Assembly: GCA_016714125.1 (NCBI GenBank)
Contig: JADJNX010000005.1
Coordinates: forward strand, 62,001 to 126,000
DNA from: Ignavibacteriales bacterium
GTDB taxonomy: Bacteria > Bacteroidota > Ignavibacteria > Ignavibacteriales > Ignavibacteriaceae
Length of the DNA stretch: 64,000 bases
Direction: 5' to 3'
The notes beneath the pieces were generated by a model. That model ran no database searches and had not been told where the DNA came from. It was given only the letters and a program-made list of their open reading frames with translations. This document shows positions 8,918 through 19,223 of the stretch, piece after piece. Numbering within the stretch: the first letter of the stretch is position 1; each line of letters begins with the position of its first letter. The position numbers and the translations under genes were made by a program.

Positions 8918-11900
8918 TTAAATCTCAAGGTTCTGAACATCCTCTACAGTAATCTTTACAAGGTCCTCATCGCTTAAATTTGAGAGTGTGAGTATTCGTT
9001 CTTCCTGATTGCCAATGGCTTTATAAAGGACATTTCTAACCGTTCTCGCATTTCCAAAATTACCGTCTCTATTTTCATAGATCTCCTGAAATACCCCCTG
9101 CAAATGATCAACCGCAGTTTCATCAAGTTTATATCCACTCTTTTCAGCCAACACTTTGGTGATATTAATCATTTCATCAGGTGTATAATCTTCAAACATG
9201 AAAAAATTTGTGAACCGACTTTGTAAACCGGGGTTTGAATCGAGGAAATTCCTCATTTCATTAGGGTAACCGGCAACAATTACTACAAGCTGGTCGGAAT
9301 AATCTTCCATCCTTTTAAGCAAAGTGTCAATCGCTTCCTGCCCAAAATCATTTGATCCTCTCGAAAGAGTGTAAGCTTCATCGATGAATAAGGTTCCACC
9401 GAGAGCTTTTTTGATAACATCTTCTGTTTTCTGTGCAGTTTGTCCCTGATATCCGGCAACAAGGGATGAACGGTCAACCTCGACCAGGTGACCCTTCTCG
9501 AGCAGACCAAGTTCCTTATATACCTTGCTAAGAAGCCTGGCAACTGTGGTTTTACCTGTTCCCGGGTTTCCCATGAATACTACATGCAGATTCTTTTTGA
9601 TTACTTTAAGTCCACGCTCTTCACGCATTTTAGCAATTTTGAGTGAACTTATCAGTTTTTCAGTGGCTTTTTTAACTTCTCCAAGACCTGTGAGTGACTC
9701 CAATTCTTTTAAATGCTGTTCAAGAAGTGCCTGATCGCCTTCAACTCTTACATGTTTTTTAGAAACTATTGGAGCGAGTTCAATAATGTCTTCGTGAGTA
9801 ATGGTTTTGGATATTTCATCTGTAATATTCTCCGTTGGAATCTCAACAAGTCGGAGAAGATGCCTCTTCATTGCAGCTTCTGCAATATTCCTGACCATTC
9901 TTGCATTTGAAAATGTTTTGTCGCGTTGTCTGTATCTCTCGTTGAAATAGATCTTTAATTTAACCATTGTTTCAGCGGCCATAACAAGATCTTTCGACTT
10001 GAAGATGTTCACCGCGATACTAACGAGTTCATCGGGTGTATAGTCCTCAAACAATATAAACTTTGTAAATCTTGATTTTAGCCCTACATTACTTTCGAGG
10101 AATTTTTCCATATCCTCTGTGTAACCTGCGGCTATAACTATAAATTTACCCCGATCATCTTCCATTCGTTTAAGAAGAGTGTCGATTGCTTCTTTACCAA
10201 AATCGCTGCCTGAGTTATCACCTGCTTTAACAAGAGTGTAAGCCTCGTCAATGAAAAGGGTTCCCCCAATTGATTGATTTATCAATTCGGTGGTTTTGGT
10301 GGCAGTTTGTCCTACATAACTTGAGACCAGATTTTGTCTGTCAGTTTCAACTAAATGACCCTTGGGAGAATCCCCAACGCGGAATAGATATCACTGAAAA
10401 TACGGGCGACAGTTGTTTTCCCGTTCCGGGATTTCCAAGGAAGATAATATGGTCGGAAAATTTGTTTTGAAGGTTTTCACTTCGTTCGGAATAGAACCTT
10501 GCGATTTTAACCAATTCATTAATCTCTTTTTTAACGAGGGTTAACCCCATCAATCCATTGAGTTTAGAGAGTGATTCCTCAAGTTTTTCCTCATTAATAC
10601 CAACATCAACAAGTTTACCTTCGTCCTTTTTGAAGACTGCGGCGATGTCCTCCGGCTCGAAGGTTGTGAGTGCCGATTCAGACCTCATTCCGGGGGGCAG
10701 TTTCAAATATCTCTTACTTAATCTCATCTTTGCTTCGTCGTAGGTATTTCTTACCAATCGACCGTTACCAAAGGTTTTATCCCTGTTACGGTAGAGATTC
10801 ATAAATTCTTTGATGAGAAGTTCTTTCGCCTGTTTTGAGAGAGTATAATCTTCTTTACTTGCCATCATCTCAAATATCTGAAATAATTCCTCAGGGGTAT
10901 AATCTTCAAACTGGAAAAATTGAGTAAACCTTGATTTCATTCCCGGGTTTGACTCAAGAAAATCGTTCATTTCTCCCGGATAACCGGCAACTATGGTAAC
11001 AAACTCACCGGCTTTGTCTTCCATCCTTTTCAGGAGGGTGTCGATAGCTTCCTGTCCAAAATCCTGACCGGAACCCCCTTTTTTTACGAGAGTATATGCC
11101 TCATCAATGAAGAGAATTCCGCCCATGGCATCTTCTATCATTTTCTCAGTTTTTTGTGCGGTTTCTCCTACATACTGCCCAACAAGTGTAGCACGATCAC
11201 ATTCCACAATATGTCCCTTTGGCAGGAGATTCATCGCTTTGAAGATGTCACCAATCACCCTTGCAACGGTTGTTTTACCCGTGCCAGGGTTCCCAAGGAA
11301 AACAGAATTTACAGAGAGTCCTTCTTTGGTTCTGAGTCCAAGTTTTTTTCTCTCTTGAACAAAATTCAGATAATCAACAAAATCACGCATCGTTTGCTTT
11401 ACGGATTCAAGTCCTATAAATCCATCAAGGGTGGCAAGAACTTTTTCAACCGAGAGTTCACCATCATTATGTAATTCTTCATTCGCTTCAGTATCTTCGA
11501 TCTCGTTTATATCATAATGTTCAAGATCGTAAATGACAGAGAAGCCAAGAATAAACCATTTCACACATACCAGTTCATTATTAAGGAAGACTTCAACTCT
11601 GCCCTGACCGGCTTTCCAGAATCCGGGATTACCGGTACCCCAACTTTGCACAACTGCAACATTGCTCCATTCTGATTCGATTTGAAGTTCAAAGTTGCTT
11701 TCTCCCATCTGTTTTTCATTAACATACCAGAATGCCTGGCCGTCAACTGAGACATCTTTTTGTCCAAAATAGGGATTATTAACTATAACCTCAACAGCAA
11801 TGAACCCCTGTGCAGGAGCATTAAACTGGTGCACATAATATTTTCTGCCACTTTTTAAATTTTCTGACAGATCGAATGTTCGGGCAAAATAGGCTTTGAA

Positions 11901-12914
11901 CTTAACGCCTTTTATAATTTCAAAATCAGTTCTTTTTCCTGAACCTTGAGTTACAGGTTTTGCAGCTTTTTCACTTTGGGGTTCAGTTATTTTAGAATCT
12001 TTTTTACTGCTTGAAGAGAGATCAATTACCCCTTGCGGTTCAGATGGTTTTGGTTCGGAGGTTTCTTCAACTGATATCTCTTCAGGCTGTTCAACCACTT
12101 CAACCGTTTCAGATTTTTTGCTCTGAGAATTATTGCTTTCAATCTCAGCCATTTTAACGGCGAACTCAATTAATGCAAGACTTCCCGGGAGAAGGGCATG
12201 CAGCTCCTGGAGGAGAGTTTTGGCTTGTAAAATTTTAAATTGTGCAAAACATACTTTTAACTGAATGAGTTTGGCTTTGCCCGTTTTTTCAGTTTCTGTC
12301 GATTCCTCAATTACCTTTTTTGCGGCGTATTCGGCGTACCAGTATTCCTTATAAATTAATGCATCGTCTGCATCAAGAAAGTAATCACCTGTCGGGGCAA
12401 GAAGTTTACTTAAAAAAGTTGACTTGTGACCGGTGAGATTTTTCAGCCAGTCTCTTAATTTTGGTTTACGCTGTGATAGGGTGGTGTCGATCGATACGGT
12501 AGTATCGTAAAATCGCATCGCATCTTGATATTTACCCAAAGCAGCGAGGCAGGAAGTTTTATATTCAAGCGATTTGGCTCCGTATTCGGCCGAAAGATTA
12601 ATCACATAATCAAAATCAGAAAGAGCCGACTCATACATTCCCATTCTGTACTGAATCATCCCGCGGAAGAATCTCGAATTTGGGTCTTTATCATTTAACT
12701 TTACGGCTATATTTGCGTATTCGAGGGCATCTGAGACTTCATAATTTTCGAGACACGCCAAAGCACAAATGTAGTTTGCTTCGGGGTCATTAGGGAATGA
12801 CTCAAGTAATTTAGTGGCAGCTTCTTTTGCAGATTTAAAATCTGATTTTTTCAGGTGTTGTGACACCTGATCCTTCAGTTGCTGGATATCTTTAGAGGTT
12901 AAAACCTGGTTCAT
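8918..12914 (-). CDS. Giant TPR protein with three tandem CbbX/SpoVK-type AAA+ domains (two frameshifts)
   Basis: About 1,332 residues after repair. Order: TPR-like helical repeats (about 5-250), a Ser/Glu/Pro-rich linker (about 255-335), a beta-rich domain (about 345-465), then three AAA+ modules of about 265 residues each. Each module has Walker A GNPGTGKT, Walker B (I/T)LFIDEAYTL, a VxAGY sensor block and an SRFT arginine-finger region. The second Walker A is interrupted by two missing bases, in the T4 run at 10416-10419 and near 10362-10366. AAA+ proteins of this type (CbbX, SpoVK, the TPR-containing EccA) remodel partner proteins; the target here is unknown. ATG 12914 is preferred over an upstream TTG. 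No accessory secretion genes lie nearby. Confidence 0.85.
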
Positions 12915-13016
12915 TTTTTGGTATGGCAATCGTTTTCAGAAACTTCATAAATCGAAATAAAAAGATACTTCTTTAGTCAGAAATATAAAAGAAATGATTT
13001 GTGAAATGGAAATAAA

Positions 13017-13046
13017 AAAAGCCCCAAACATTTCTGTAAGGGGCTT
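13017..13046 (-). terminator. Rho-independent terminator of groES-groL
   Basis: On the minus strand, a stem AAGCCCC/GGGGCTT is followed by a T tract and lies about 20 bases past the groL stop. Confidence 0.9.
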
Positions 13047-13065
13047 GAAAAAAAGGGGAGAACTA

Positions 13066-14697
13066 TTAATAGTCCATTCCGCCCATGCCTCCTGGAGGCA
13101 TCATTGGACCGGATTCTTTTTCTTTTTTCTCATAAACAACTGCTTCGGTTGTGAGGAGGAGTCCTGAAACCGAGGCTGCGTTTTCAAGTGCTGTTCTCGA
13201 AACCTTGGTAGGATCGATAACACCGGCTTTAATGAGGTCTTCGTAAACTTCAGTTGCAGCGTTGAAACCGTAGCTACCTGTTCCGGCTTTTACATTATTT
13301 GAAACAACTGAACCTTCGAGGCCTGCGTTGAAAACGATCTGTTTTAATGGTTCTTCGAGTGATCTTCTAACGATATCGATACCGGTAGTCTGATCTTCGT
13401 TTTCGCCTTTTAAATCGATAAGTGCGCTCATTGCTCTTACAAAAGCAACGCCGCCACCAGGAACGATACCTTCTTCAACTGCCGCACGGGTAGCATGAAG
13501 AGCGTCATCAACTCTGGCTTTAATTTCTTTCATTTCGATCTCGGTTGAAGCACCAATTTTCAGAACAGCGACACCACCTGAAAGTTTTGCAAGTCTTTCC
13601 TGGAGTTTTTCTCTGTCATAATCTGAAGTGGTTTTTTCGATCTGTCCTTTGATCTCGTTAATTCTTTTTTTGATTTCAGAATCTTCGCCTTTTCCTTCAA
13701 CAATTATTGTATTATCTTTATCGATAACAACTTTGCTGGCGGAACCGAGGTAACCAAGCTGAGCGTTTTCAAGTTTGTAACCTTTTTCTTCGCTTATAAC
13801 CTGACCGTTAGTAAGAACAGCGATATCTTCAAGCATTGCTTTTCTTCTGTCGCCAAATCCCGGAGCTTTAACTGCAGCAACACGAAGTGTTCCTCTAAGT
13901 TTGTTAACTACCAAAGTTGCGAGTGCTTCGCCTTCGATGTCTTCAGCGATTATAACCAAAGGTCTGCCTTGCTGAACGGTTTTTTCGAGAATTGGAAGAA
14001 GGTCTTTCATCGCAGATATCTTTTTGTCGTAGATAAGGATGAAAGGATCTTCAAGGTTTGCTTCCATTGCATCAGCATCAGTGATGAAGTAAGGGGAGAG
14101 GTAACCTCTGTCAAACTGCATACCTTCAACTACTTCGAGAACGGATTCTGTACCTTTTGCTTCTTCAACAGTGATTACGCCTTCTTTACCAACTTTGTTC
14201 ATGGCTTCAGCAATTTTTTCGCCAATCCATTTTTCGTTGTTAGCTGAAATTGCGCCGACCTGAGCGATCTCTTCACTTGTTTCGATTGTTTTTGAAATAC
14301 TTTTAAGGTATTCAACTACTTTGGTAACAGCAAGATCGATACCGCGTTTTAAATCCATTGGATTTGCACCTGCGGTAACATTCTTTAAACCTTCTCTAAA
14401 GATTGCCTGAGCTAAAACTGTAGCTGTTGTTGTTCCGTCACCGGCAACATCTGAAGTTTTAGAAGCAACTTCTTTTACCATCTGTGCGCCCATGTTTTCT
14501 ACTGCATCTTCGAGTTCAATCTCTTTTGCAACAGAAACACCATCTTTGGTTACGAGGGGAGCACCAAATTTCTTTTCAAGAATTACATTTCTTCCTTTTG
14601 GGCCTAATGTAACCTTAACAGCATTAGCGAGCTGATCCACACCTTTTTTCAGTTTGGAACGAGCATCAACATCAAATTCAATTATTTTCGAAGCCAT
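13066..14697 (-). CDS. groL: Chaperonin GroEL (60 kDa)
   Basis: 543 residues, the usual length. GroEL assembles into a double heptameric ring in the cytoplasm and folds clients with GroES and ATP. Family signatures are VTLGPKGRNVILEKKFGAP near the N-terminus, the ATP-binding DGTTTATVLA segment, and AAVEEGIVPGGGVAFVRA. The tail ends in the flexible Gly/Met repeat GGMGGMDY. It is the second gene of the groES-groL operon, 23 bases after groS, under the CIRCE operator upstream. No break in this gene, unlike many in the window. Confidence 0.99.
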   Translation of the reverse strand: MASKIIEFDVDARSKLKKGVDQLANAVKVTLGPKGRNVILEKKFGAPLVTKDGVSVAKEIELEDAVENMGAQMVKEVASKTSDVAGDGTTTATVLAQAIFREGLKNVTAGANPMDLKRGIDLAVTKVVEYLKSISKTIETSEEIAQVGAISANNEKWIGEKIAEAMNKVGKEGVITVEEAKGTESVLEVVEGMQFDRGYLSPYFITDADAMEANLEDPFILIYDKKISAMKDLLPILEKTVQQGRPLVIIAEDIEGEALATLVVNKLRGTLRVAAVKAPGFGDRRKAMLEDIAVLTNGQVISEEKGYKLENAQLGYLGSASKVVIDKDNTIIVEGKGEDSEIKKRINEIKGQIEKTTSDYDREKLQERLAKLSGGVAVLKIGASTEIEMKEIKARVDDALHATRAAVEEGIVPGGGVAFVRAMSALIDLKGENEDQTTGIDIVRRSLEEPLKQIVFNAGLEGSVVSNNVKAGTGSYGFNAATEVYEDLIKAGVIDPTKVSRTALENAASVSGLLLTTEAVVYEKKEKESGPMMPPGGMGGMDY

Positions 14698-14720
14698 TTT
14701 ATAGTTTCCTTATTTTTTAA

Positions 14721-15014
14721 TTACTTAATGATTGCAAAGATATCGCTCTCACGCATTATCAGATACTGACTACCGTCGAGGGTAATTTCAGTTCCTGAGT
14801 ATTTACCATAGAGAACTTTATCGTTGACTTTCACTGACATCGGAACGGATTTACCGTCTTCTGTAACTTTTCCAGGACCGGCTGCTACAACCAGACCTTC
14901 AATCGGTTTTTCTTTTGCTGTATCGGGAAGATACAAACCACTTTTGGTAACTTCTTCAGCTTCCTGTGGTTTTATAATTACCCTGTCTGAGAGGGGTTGA
15001 AGATTTAAAGACAT
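14721..15014 (-). CDS. groS: Co-chaperonin GroES (10 kDa)
   Basis: 97 residues, full length. GroES forms the heptameric lid of the GroEL folding chamber. It has the typical start LQPLSDRVIIKPQEAEE, the mobile loop around EVTKSGLYLPD, VAAGPGK and KVLYGKYSGTEI blocks. An AGGA-type site lies before ATG 15014. First gene of the operon, with the CIRCE operator 33 bases upstream. Confidence 0.98.
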   Translation of the reverse strand: MSLNLQPLSDRVIIKPQEAEEVTKSGLYLPDTAKEKPIEGLVVAAGPGKVTEDGKSVPMSVKVNDKVLYGKYSGTEITLDGSQYLIMRESDIFAIIK

Positions 15015-15047
15015 GTGTCCTCCATTATTTTGGAATATTGATTGTTA

Positions 15048-15074
15048 TTAGCACTCATAAATTGCGAGTGCTAA
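15048..15074 (-). promoter_or_regulatory. CIRCE operator (HrcA-binding) of groES-groL
   Basis: A perfect TTAGCACTC-N9-GAGTGCTAA inverted repeat, the consensus controlling inverted repeat of chaperonin expression, lies between the promoter and groS. It implies HrcA repression relieved by heat shock; hrcA itself is not in the window. Confidence 0.97.
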
Positions 15075-15101
15075 ATTAACATAATTTTATGACATAGTCA
15101 A
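15071..15101 (-). promoter_or_regulatory. Probable groES-groL promoter
   Basis: On the minus strand TTG, a 20-base spacer and TAATTTAG resemble the Bacteroidota TTTG-N19-21-TAnnTTTG pattern with two mismatches. The -7 box overlaps the distal CIRCE half-site, so HrcA binding would block the polymerase. Position inferred from pattern only. Confidence 0.5.
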
Positions 15102-15250
15102 GTGATTTTTATTTCACTCTACAAAAAATATAAGCGTTATTTCGCTTTTGGCCATTTATAAATAGCGTTTTTAAATAAAAATGCCTAAATTAAGTTTTGA
15201 CCTCATAACTATTATAATGGTCAACATCATCAAATCAACAGGAAGTACTC

Positions 15251-17365
15251 ATGAAGAAAAACTTTTTACCATTTGTAATTCTTATCGCAGGTATCTTTCA
15301 GATATCGCTGTTTTCTCAAGCATCATCAGTTTCGTTGTTGAGTGGCACCGGTACACTCATTAGCAGCCATGCATCAATTACTGAGGCATACGGGGCTATT
15401 ACCACACCAATGACACAAGGATACACAATTGAACTTACCGGTACTTATACCGGAGCGAATGAGACCTTTCCAATAACGCTCACTCAAAAGGCTGGTATCG
15501 ATTCCTTAAAGAGGATTACAATTCGCCCTGCTTTAGGTGTTGGGTTAATCACTATTTCATCACTTCAGGCAAGCCTTCCCGTCATTTTGTTTGATGGAGG
15601 TGATTTTATCAGCATTGACGGAAGAGCAGGTGGAACCGGGTCATCTATTAATTTATTTATAGAAAATACCACTCTGTCTGGCGCCAACACGACCACTATC
15701 AACTTCCTCAATGGCGCAACTTATAATGAGTTACGATATGTTCACGCTAAAAACAATCTTCAAGGAAGTGCGGGCCCGCGTGTAATTCTATTTTCGACCG
15801 CTGCCAATAATCCTGAAGGTAACTCATATAACAAAGTATCCAATTGCAAAATTGAAGGCAGTCGAACAGGTATAGCTTCAAGCGGAACAGTAACTGTCTT
15901 CAATAGATACCTTGTTATTGAGGAAAACGAGATAGTAAATTGGGGTTACGCCGGTATTTGGTTGCTTTCTGCATGTTCGGATGTGGTTGTAAGAAACAAC
16001 AGGATCTACCAGACACAGGGTTACAACAACACTATAGTTTCCGGAATTATCACTGGTGCGGTTGTTGGACAGTCGCTTACTATATCCGGAAACCGGATTT
16101 ATGGAATGAATGGCTCATCGACCAGTTCAACCCAAATAAGAGGTATAGCCATTACGCCCGGTAGAGGAGCGACTTATAATATATTCAATAATTTTATTGC
16201 ACTTGATCAAAATGGTCTTTCGAATGTAAGGGCATGTTTTGGTGCTTTGGTTTCGGGAACGGTCCCATTCACTTTTTCTTTTGATTTTAACTCGGTTAAT
16301 ATCTCAGGTACCCACTCAGGTGGAACTGCCGGACAGGTTATCTCTGCTGCGTTTGTTAAAACGGCAACCAATGATACTTCGGTGTTCAAGGTCAGAAACA
16401 ACCTCTTAGTTAACTCAAGAATTGGCGGACCCGCGGGTGCTTTCCACACTGGAAGTTTTATTGCTCCTAACGGTGTTGTCGAAATGAACTATAATGTCAG
16501 TTATTCGACCGGCTCAGCCGACAATTACCATGCCGGCTGGAACGGAACCCTATATAACGATCTCGCTCTTTACAAAACTGCTGCAACACCGCATGAAGTT
16601 AACACAATCTTCAAAAATATTGCGTTTGCTTCAGCAACTGATTTGCACCTTATTGCACCATCTGATGGAGATGTTGATCTTGCCGGCATACCGATTCCGG
16701 GAATTACAACAGATATCGATTATACTATCAGATCGGGTTCAGCTCCCTACAGAGGTGCTGACGAAGCTGCACCACTGATTCCTGTCGAACTGGCATCTTT
16801 TTCATCCTCAGTGAATGAAAATAATGTGGTTTTAACCTGGACTACTGCATCAGAAAAAAACAATTATGGATTTGAAGTTGAGAGAAGTTCAGGCAAAACT
16901 GACTGGACAAATGCCGGATTTGTTAAAGGATTTGGAACCACTGCAGAAGGAAAAGAATATTCATTTACAGATCAGAAACTACCTTCGGGAAGATATTCCT
17001 ACAGGTTAAAACAGATCGATTTTGATGGAACAGTTGAATATCATGCACTCTCAAATGAAGTAAATGTTGGATTACCTGAGAGTTTCTCGATTTCACAGAA
17101 CTATCCAAATCCATTTAATCCATCAACCAGAATCGATTTCACAGTTGCTGATGCATCAGGAATCGTGATAGAGTTGTTTGATATTACCGGTGGAAAAATA
17201 GCTGAAATTGTAAACAGCAGTTTTGAACCGGGGTTCTATTCTGTTGTTATCGATGCTCAAAAATACAAACTGAGTTCAGGAACCTTCATCTTCAGATTTA
17301 GTGCGAAAGATGGTTCAAACAACAGTCTTTATACCGCAACAAAAAAGATGACAATACTTAAGTAG
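15251..17365 (+). CDS. Secreted right-handed beta-helix protein with T9SS C-terminal sorting domain
   Basis: 704 residues. Signal peptide (hydrophobic 5-22, ending SLFSQ). Residues about 30-510 are a repetitive parallel beta-helix with many Asn-rich turns (ENEIVNWGYAGIWL, VRNNRIYQ, FNNFIALDQN). A fibronectin-like module follows (PVELASFSSSVNENNVVLTW to RLKQIDFDG). The last about 90 residues are the type A type IX secretion domain with SQNYPNPFNPSTRIDF. The protein should cross the outer membrane through the T9SS and be surface-anchored or released. The cargo function is unknown; beta-helices often bind or cleave polysaccharides, but no catalytic signature is recognised. Confidence 0.88.
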   Translation: MKKNFLPFVILIAGIFQISLFSQASSVSLLSGTGTLISSHASITEAYGAITTPMTQGYTIELTGTYTGANETFPITLTQKAGIDSLKRITIRPALGVGLITISSLQASLPVILFDGGDFISIDGRAGGTGSSINLFIENTTLSGANTTTINFLNGATYNELRYVHAKNNLQGSAGPRVILFSTAANNPEGNSYNKVSNCKIEGSRTGIASSGTVTVFNRYLVIEENEIVNWGYAGIWLLSACSDVVVRNNRIYQTQGYNNTIVSGIITGAVVGQSLTISGNRIYGMNGSSTSSTQIRGIAITPGRGATYNIFNNFIALDQNGLSNVRACFGALVSGTVPFTFSFDFNSVNISGTHSGGTAGQVISAAFVKTATNDTSVFKVRNNLLVNSRIGGPAGAFHTGSFIAPNGVVEMNYNVSYSTGSADNYHAGWNGTLYNDLALYKTAATPHEVNTIFKNIAFASATDLHLIAPSDGDVDLAGIPIPGITTDIDYTIRSGSAPYRGADEAAPLIPVELASFSSSVNENNVVLTWTTASEKNNYGFEVERSSGKTDWTNAGFVKGFGTTAEGKEYSFTDQKLPSGRYSYRLKQIDFDGTVEYHALSNEVNVGLPESFSISQNYPNPFNPSTRIDFTVADASGIVIELFDITGGKIAEIVNSSFEPGFYSVVIDAQKYKLSSGTFIFRFSAKDGSNNSLYTATKKMTILK

Positions 17366-17401
17366 ATTAAATTAAATAACTTAAGTCAATTTATTTAAAA
17401 C

Positions 17402-17433
17402 AAAAGGCTGTCCAACAGGGCAGCCTTTTTTTT
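17402..17433. terminator. Bidirectional terminator between the T9SS protein and tpx
   Basis: AAAGGCTG and CAGCCTTT arms separated by a 10-base loop, with A and T tracts on either side, lie between two convergent genes and can serve both. Confidence 0.88.
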
Positions 17434-17445
17434 GTAAGATTGGGA

Positions 17446-17946
17446 TTACTTTAATGAAGCGAGAGCAGCTTCGTAATTTGGTTCTTGTGCGATCTCAGGG
17501 ACTTGCTCGGTATAAACAACCTTGCCGGCTTCATCAAGAACAACAACTGATCTTGAGAATAACCCGGTGAAACCACCTTCAACAATGGTAACTCCATAAT
17601 CTTCACCAAATGAATTATCGCGATATGCACTTAGAGTTTTAACATTCTCCAGCCCTTCAGTAGAACAAAATCTATTGTGTGCAAAGGGCAGGTCCATTGA
17701 AATGCAAAGAACTGCGGTGTTATCAAGTTTTGAAGCTTCTGCGTTGAATTTTCTGACTGAAGTTGCACAAATTCCGGTATCAAGACTTGGGAATATGTTT
17801 AATACAACTTTTTTCCCTTTGAATTCTACCAGTGAGGTTTCTTCGAGGGTTGAATTGACCAATTTAAAATCAGGTGCTTCAGTTCCAACTTCCGGCAAGA
17901 AGCCGATAGTGTTGATTTTATTTCCTTTGAGTGTAATTTCTGCCAT
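17446..17946 (-). CDS. tpx: Thiol peroxidase (Tpx, atypical 2-Cys peroxiredoxin)
   Basis: 166 residues. Reduces hydrogen peroxide and lipid hydroperoxides using thioredoxin. The peroxidatic Cys60 lies in FPSLDTGICATSVRKFN and the resolving Cys94 in HNRFCSTEG, the same spacing as E. coli Tpx (Cys61/Cys95). The length and N-terminal ITLKGNKI block are standard for the family. It is convergent with the T9SS gene and followed, after 37 bases, by the AI-2E family gene on the opposite side. No break. Confidence 0.96.
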   Translation of the reverse strand: MAEITLKGNKINTIGFLPEVGTEAPDFKLVNSTLEETSLVEFKGKKVVLNIFPSLDTGICATSVRKFNAEASKLDNTAVLCISMDLPFAHNRFCSTEGLENVKTLSAYRDNSFGEDYGVTIVEGGFTGLFSRSVVVLDEAGKVVYTEQVPEIAQEPNYEAALASLK

Positions 17947-17983
17947 TGAATCTCCAGTTAAATGTTTGTATTTCAGTAAACGC

Positions 17984-19125
17984 CTATTCCGGCTTTTTAG
18001 TTTCAGAATCGGTGTTATTTTTAAATCTTTTTGAAATTATTGTTGTCGGGTCCCAACTTCGCATCCGTTGCCCTTCGCTGTTTTCGGGAAATCCCATTAC
18101 TCTGCCAAGCATAGCAGTTTCCGGGAATTGTTCAAGCATAACTTTGAAGATTACCAACATCGGGATTCCGAGGAACAATCCACTTACACCCCATAAACTT
18201 CCCCAAAAAACGAGCCCAAACATAGCGGTAATAGTATTTAATCTCAATTTATTACCCATTAGGATTGGCTCTACAATATTACCCATTCCCATTTGCACTA
18301 TGCTTAAAAGCAATAATACGATCAGTGGAACAAACACATTATCAAATTGAACCAGTGCCATGAGGGATGGAAATAGCACAGATACGATTGCACCAATGAA
18401 AGGTATAAAATGGAGTAAAAAAGCCACAAAACCCCACAAAAATGCAAACTTGACTCCAAATAAAATACAAATCACATAAACCGCCACACCAACTGTTAAG
18501 TTAATGAACAGTTTTATGTTGGCATAAGAGTAAATGAATTTTTGAATGGTCAGATAGGCACTCGTAACCATCTCAAGGTTTTGTCCTCCGGATACATATC
18601 TTAAATATCTTTTATAATTGGGAAGAGCAAAAGAAAAACGACAAAATAGATTGAAAACCAGAAAAAGCTGTTTGTAAAAGCCGTAAATGAGGAAACAACC
18701 CTACTGGCAGCCGTGGATAGAAAATCGACGGATAAAAGGTCGGTAAGTTCTTTTTCAATATTTATTTTCGCATGAAAACGGGTGTTAACAAGTTGTTCGA
18801 TACCATCCATCAAACCATCAATTTTAGCAATAAGTACAACAGAAAGGTCGCTGCTTTGGGCGGAAACTTCTGAAACCGTTGATGCCATTATAAGATAAAA
18901 CAGAAAAAGAAGTCCCAAAGTAATAATTGATATTGAGGGAATAATCAAATAAAAGGGTACTTTTTTGTTTCGAAGAAAAATCGTTATTGGCTGGAACATC
19001 GTTGCTGCAATAAATGCAAAGCTCAACGGGATGATGATCGATGAAAAAGTATAAAGCAGGTAGAAACCGAGCACAACAACAAAAAAGAGGAGAGCTACGA
19101 ATATCCGATTGAGGCTTTTTTCCAT
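17984..19125 (-). CDS. AI-2E family (PerM/YdiK-type) inner-membrane permease (one frameshift)
   Basis: About 381 residues after repair with about eight membrane helices. Family hallmarks are the N-terminal LSFAFIAATMFQPI helix, the central amphipathic segment before PNYKRYLRYV, and the C-terminal FIPFIGAIVSVLFP plus GLVFWGSLWGVSGLFLGIP blocks typical of the UPF0118/AI-2E exporter family. Despite the name, most members have no proven link to autoinducer-2, and some are Na+/H+ antiporters. A base is missing near 18620-18624. The cytoplasmic tail is charged. It lies between tpx and asnS, all on the minus strand. Confidence 0.86.
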
Positions 19126-19182
19126 GAGAATCTTTGTTAATTGTTATAGCAAGATAAAAATAAATTTGAAGTAATTAAAGAA

Positions 19183-19216
19183 AGGCTGTTAAATTCATAA
19201 TAAATTTAACAGCCTG
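19183..19216 (-). terminator. Terminator after asnS
   Basis: A 13-bp stem, AGGCTGTTAAATT pairing with AATTTAACAGCCT around a 7-base loop, lies just beyond the asnS stop; a short T-rich stretch follows on the minus strand. Confidence 0.75.
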
Positions 19217-19223
19217 AAAAAAA

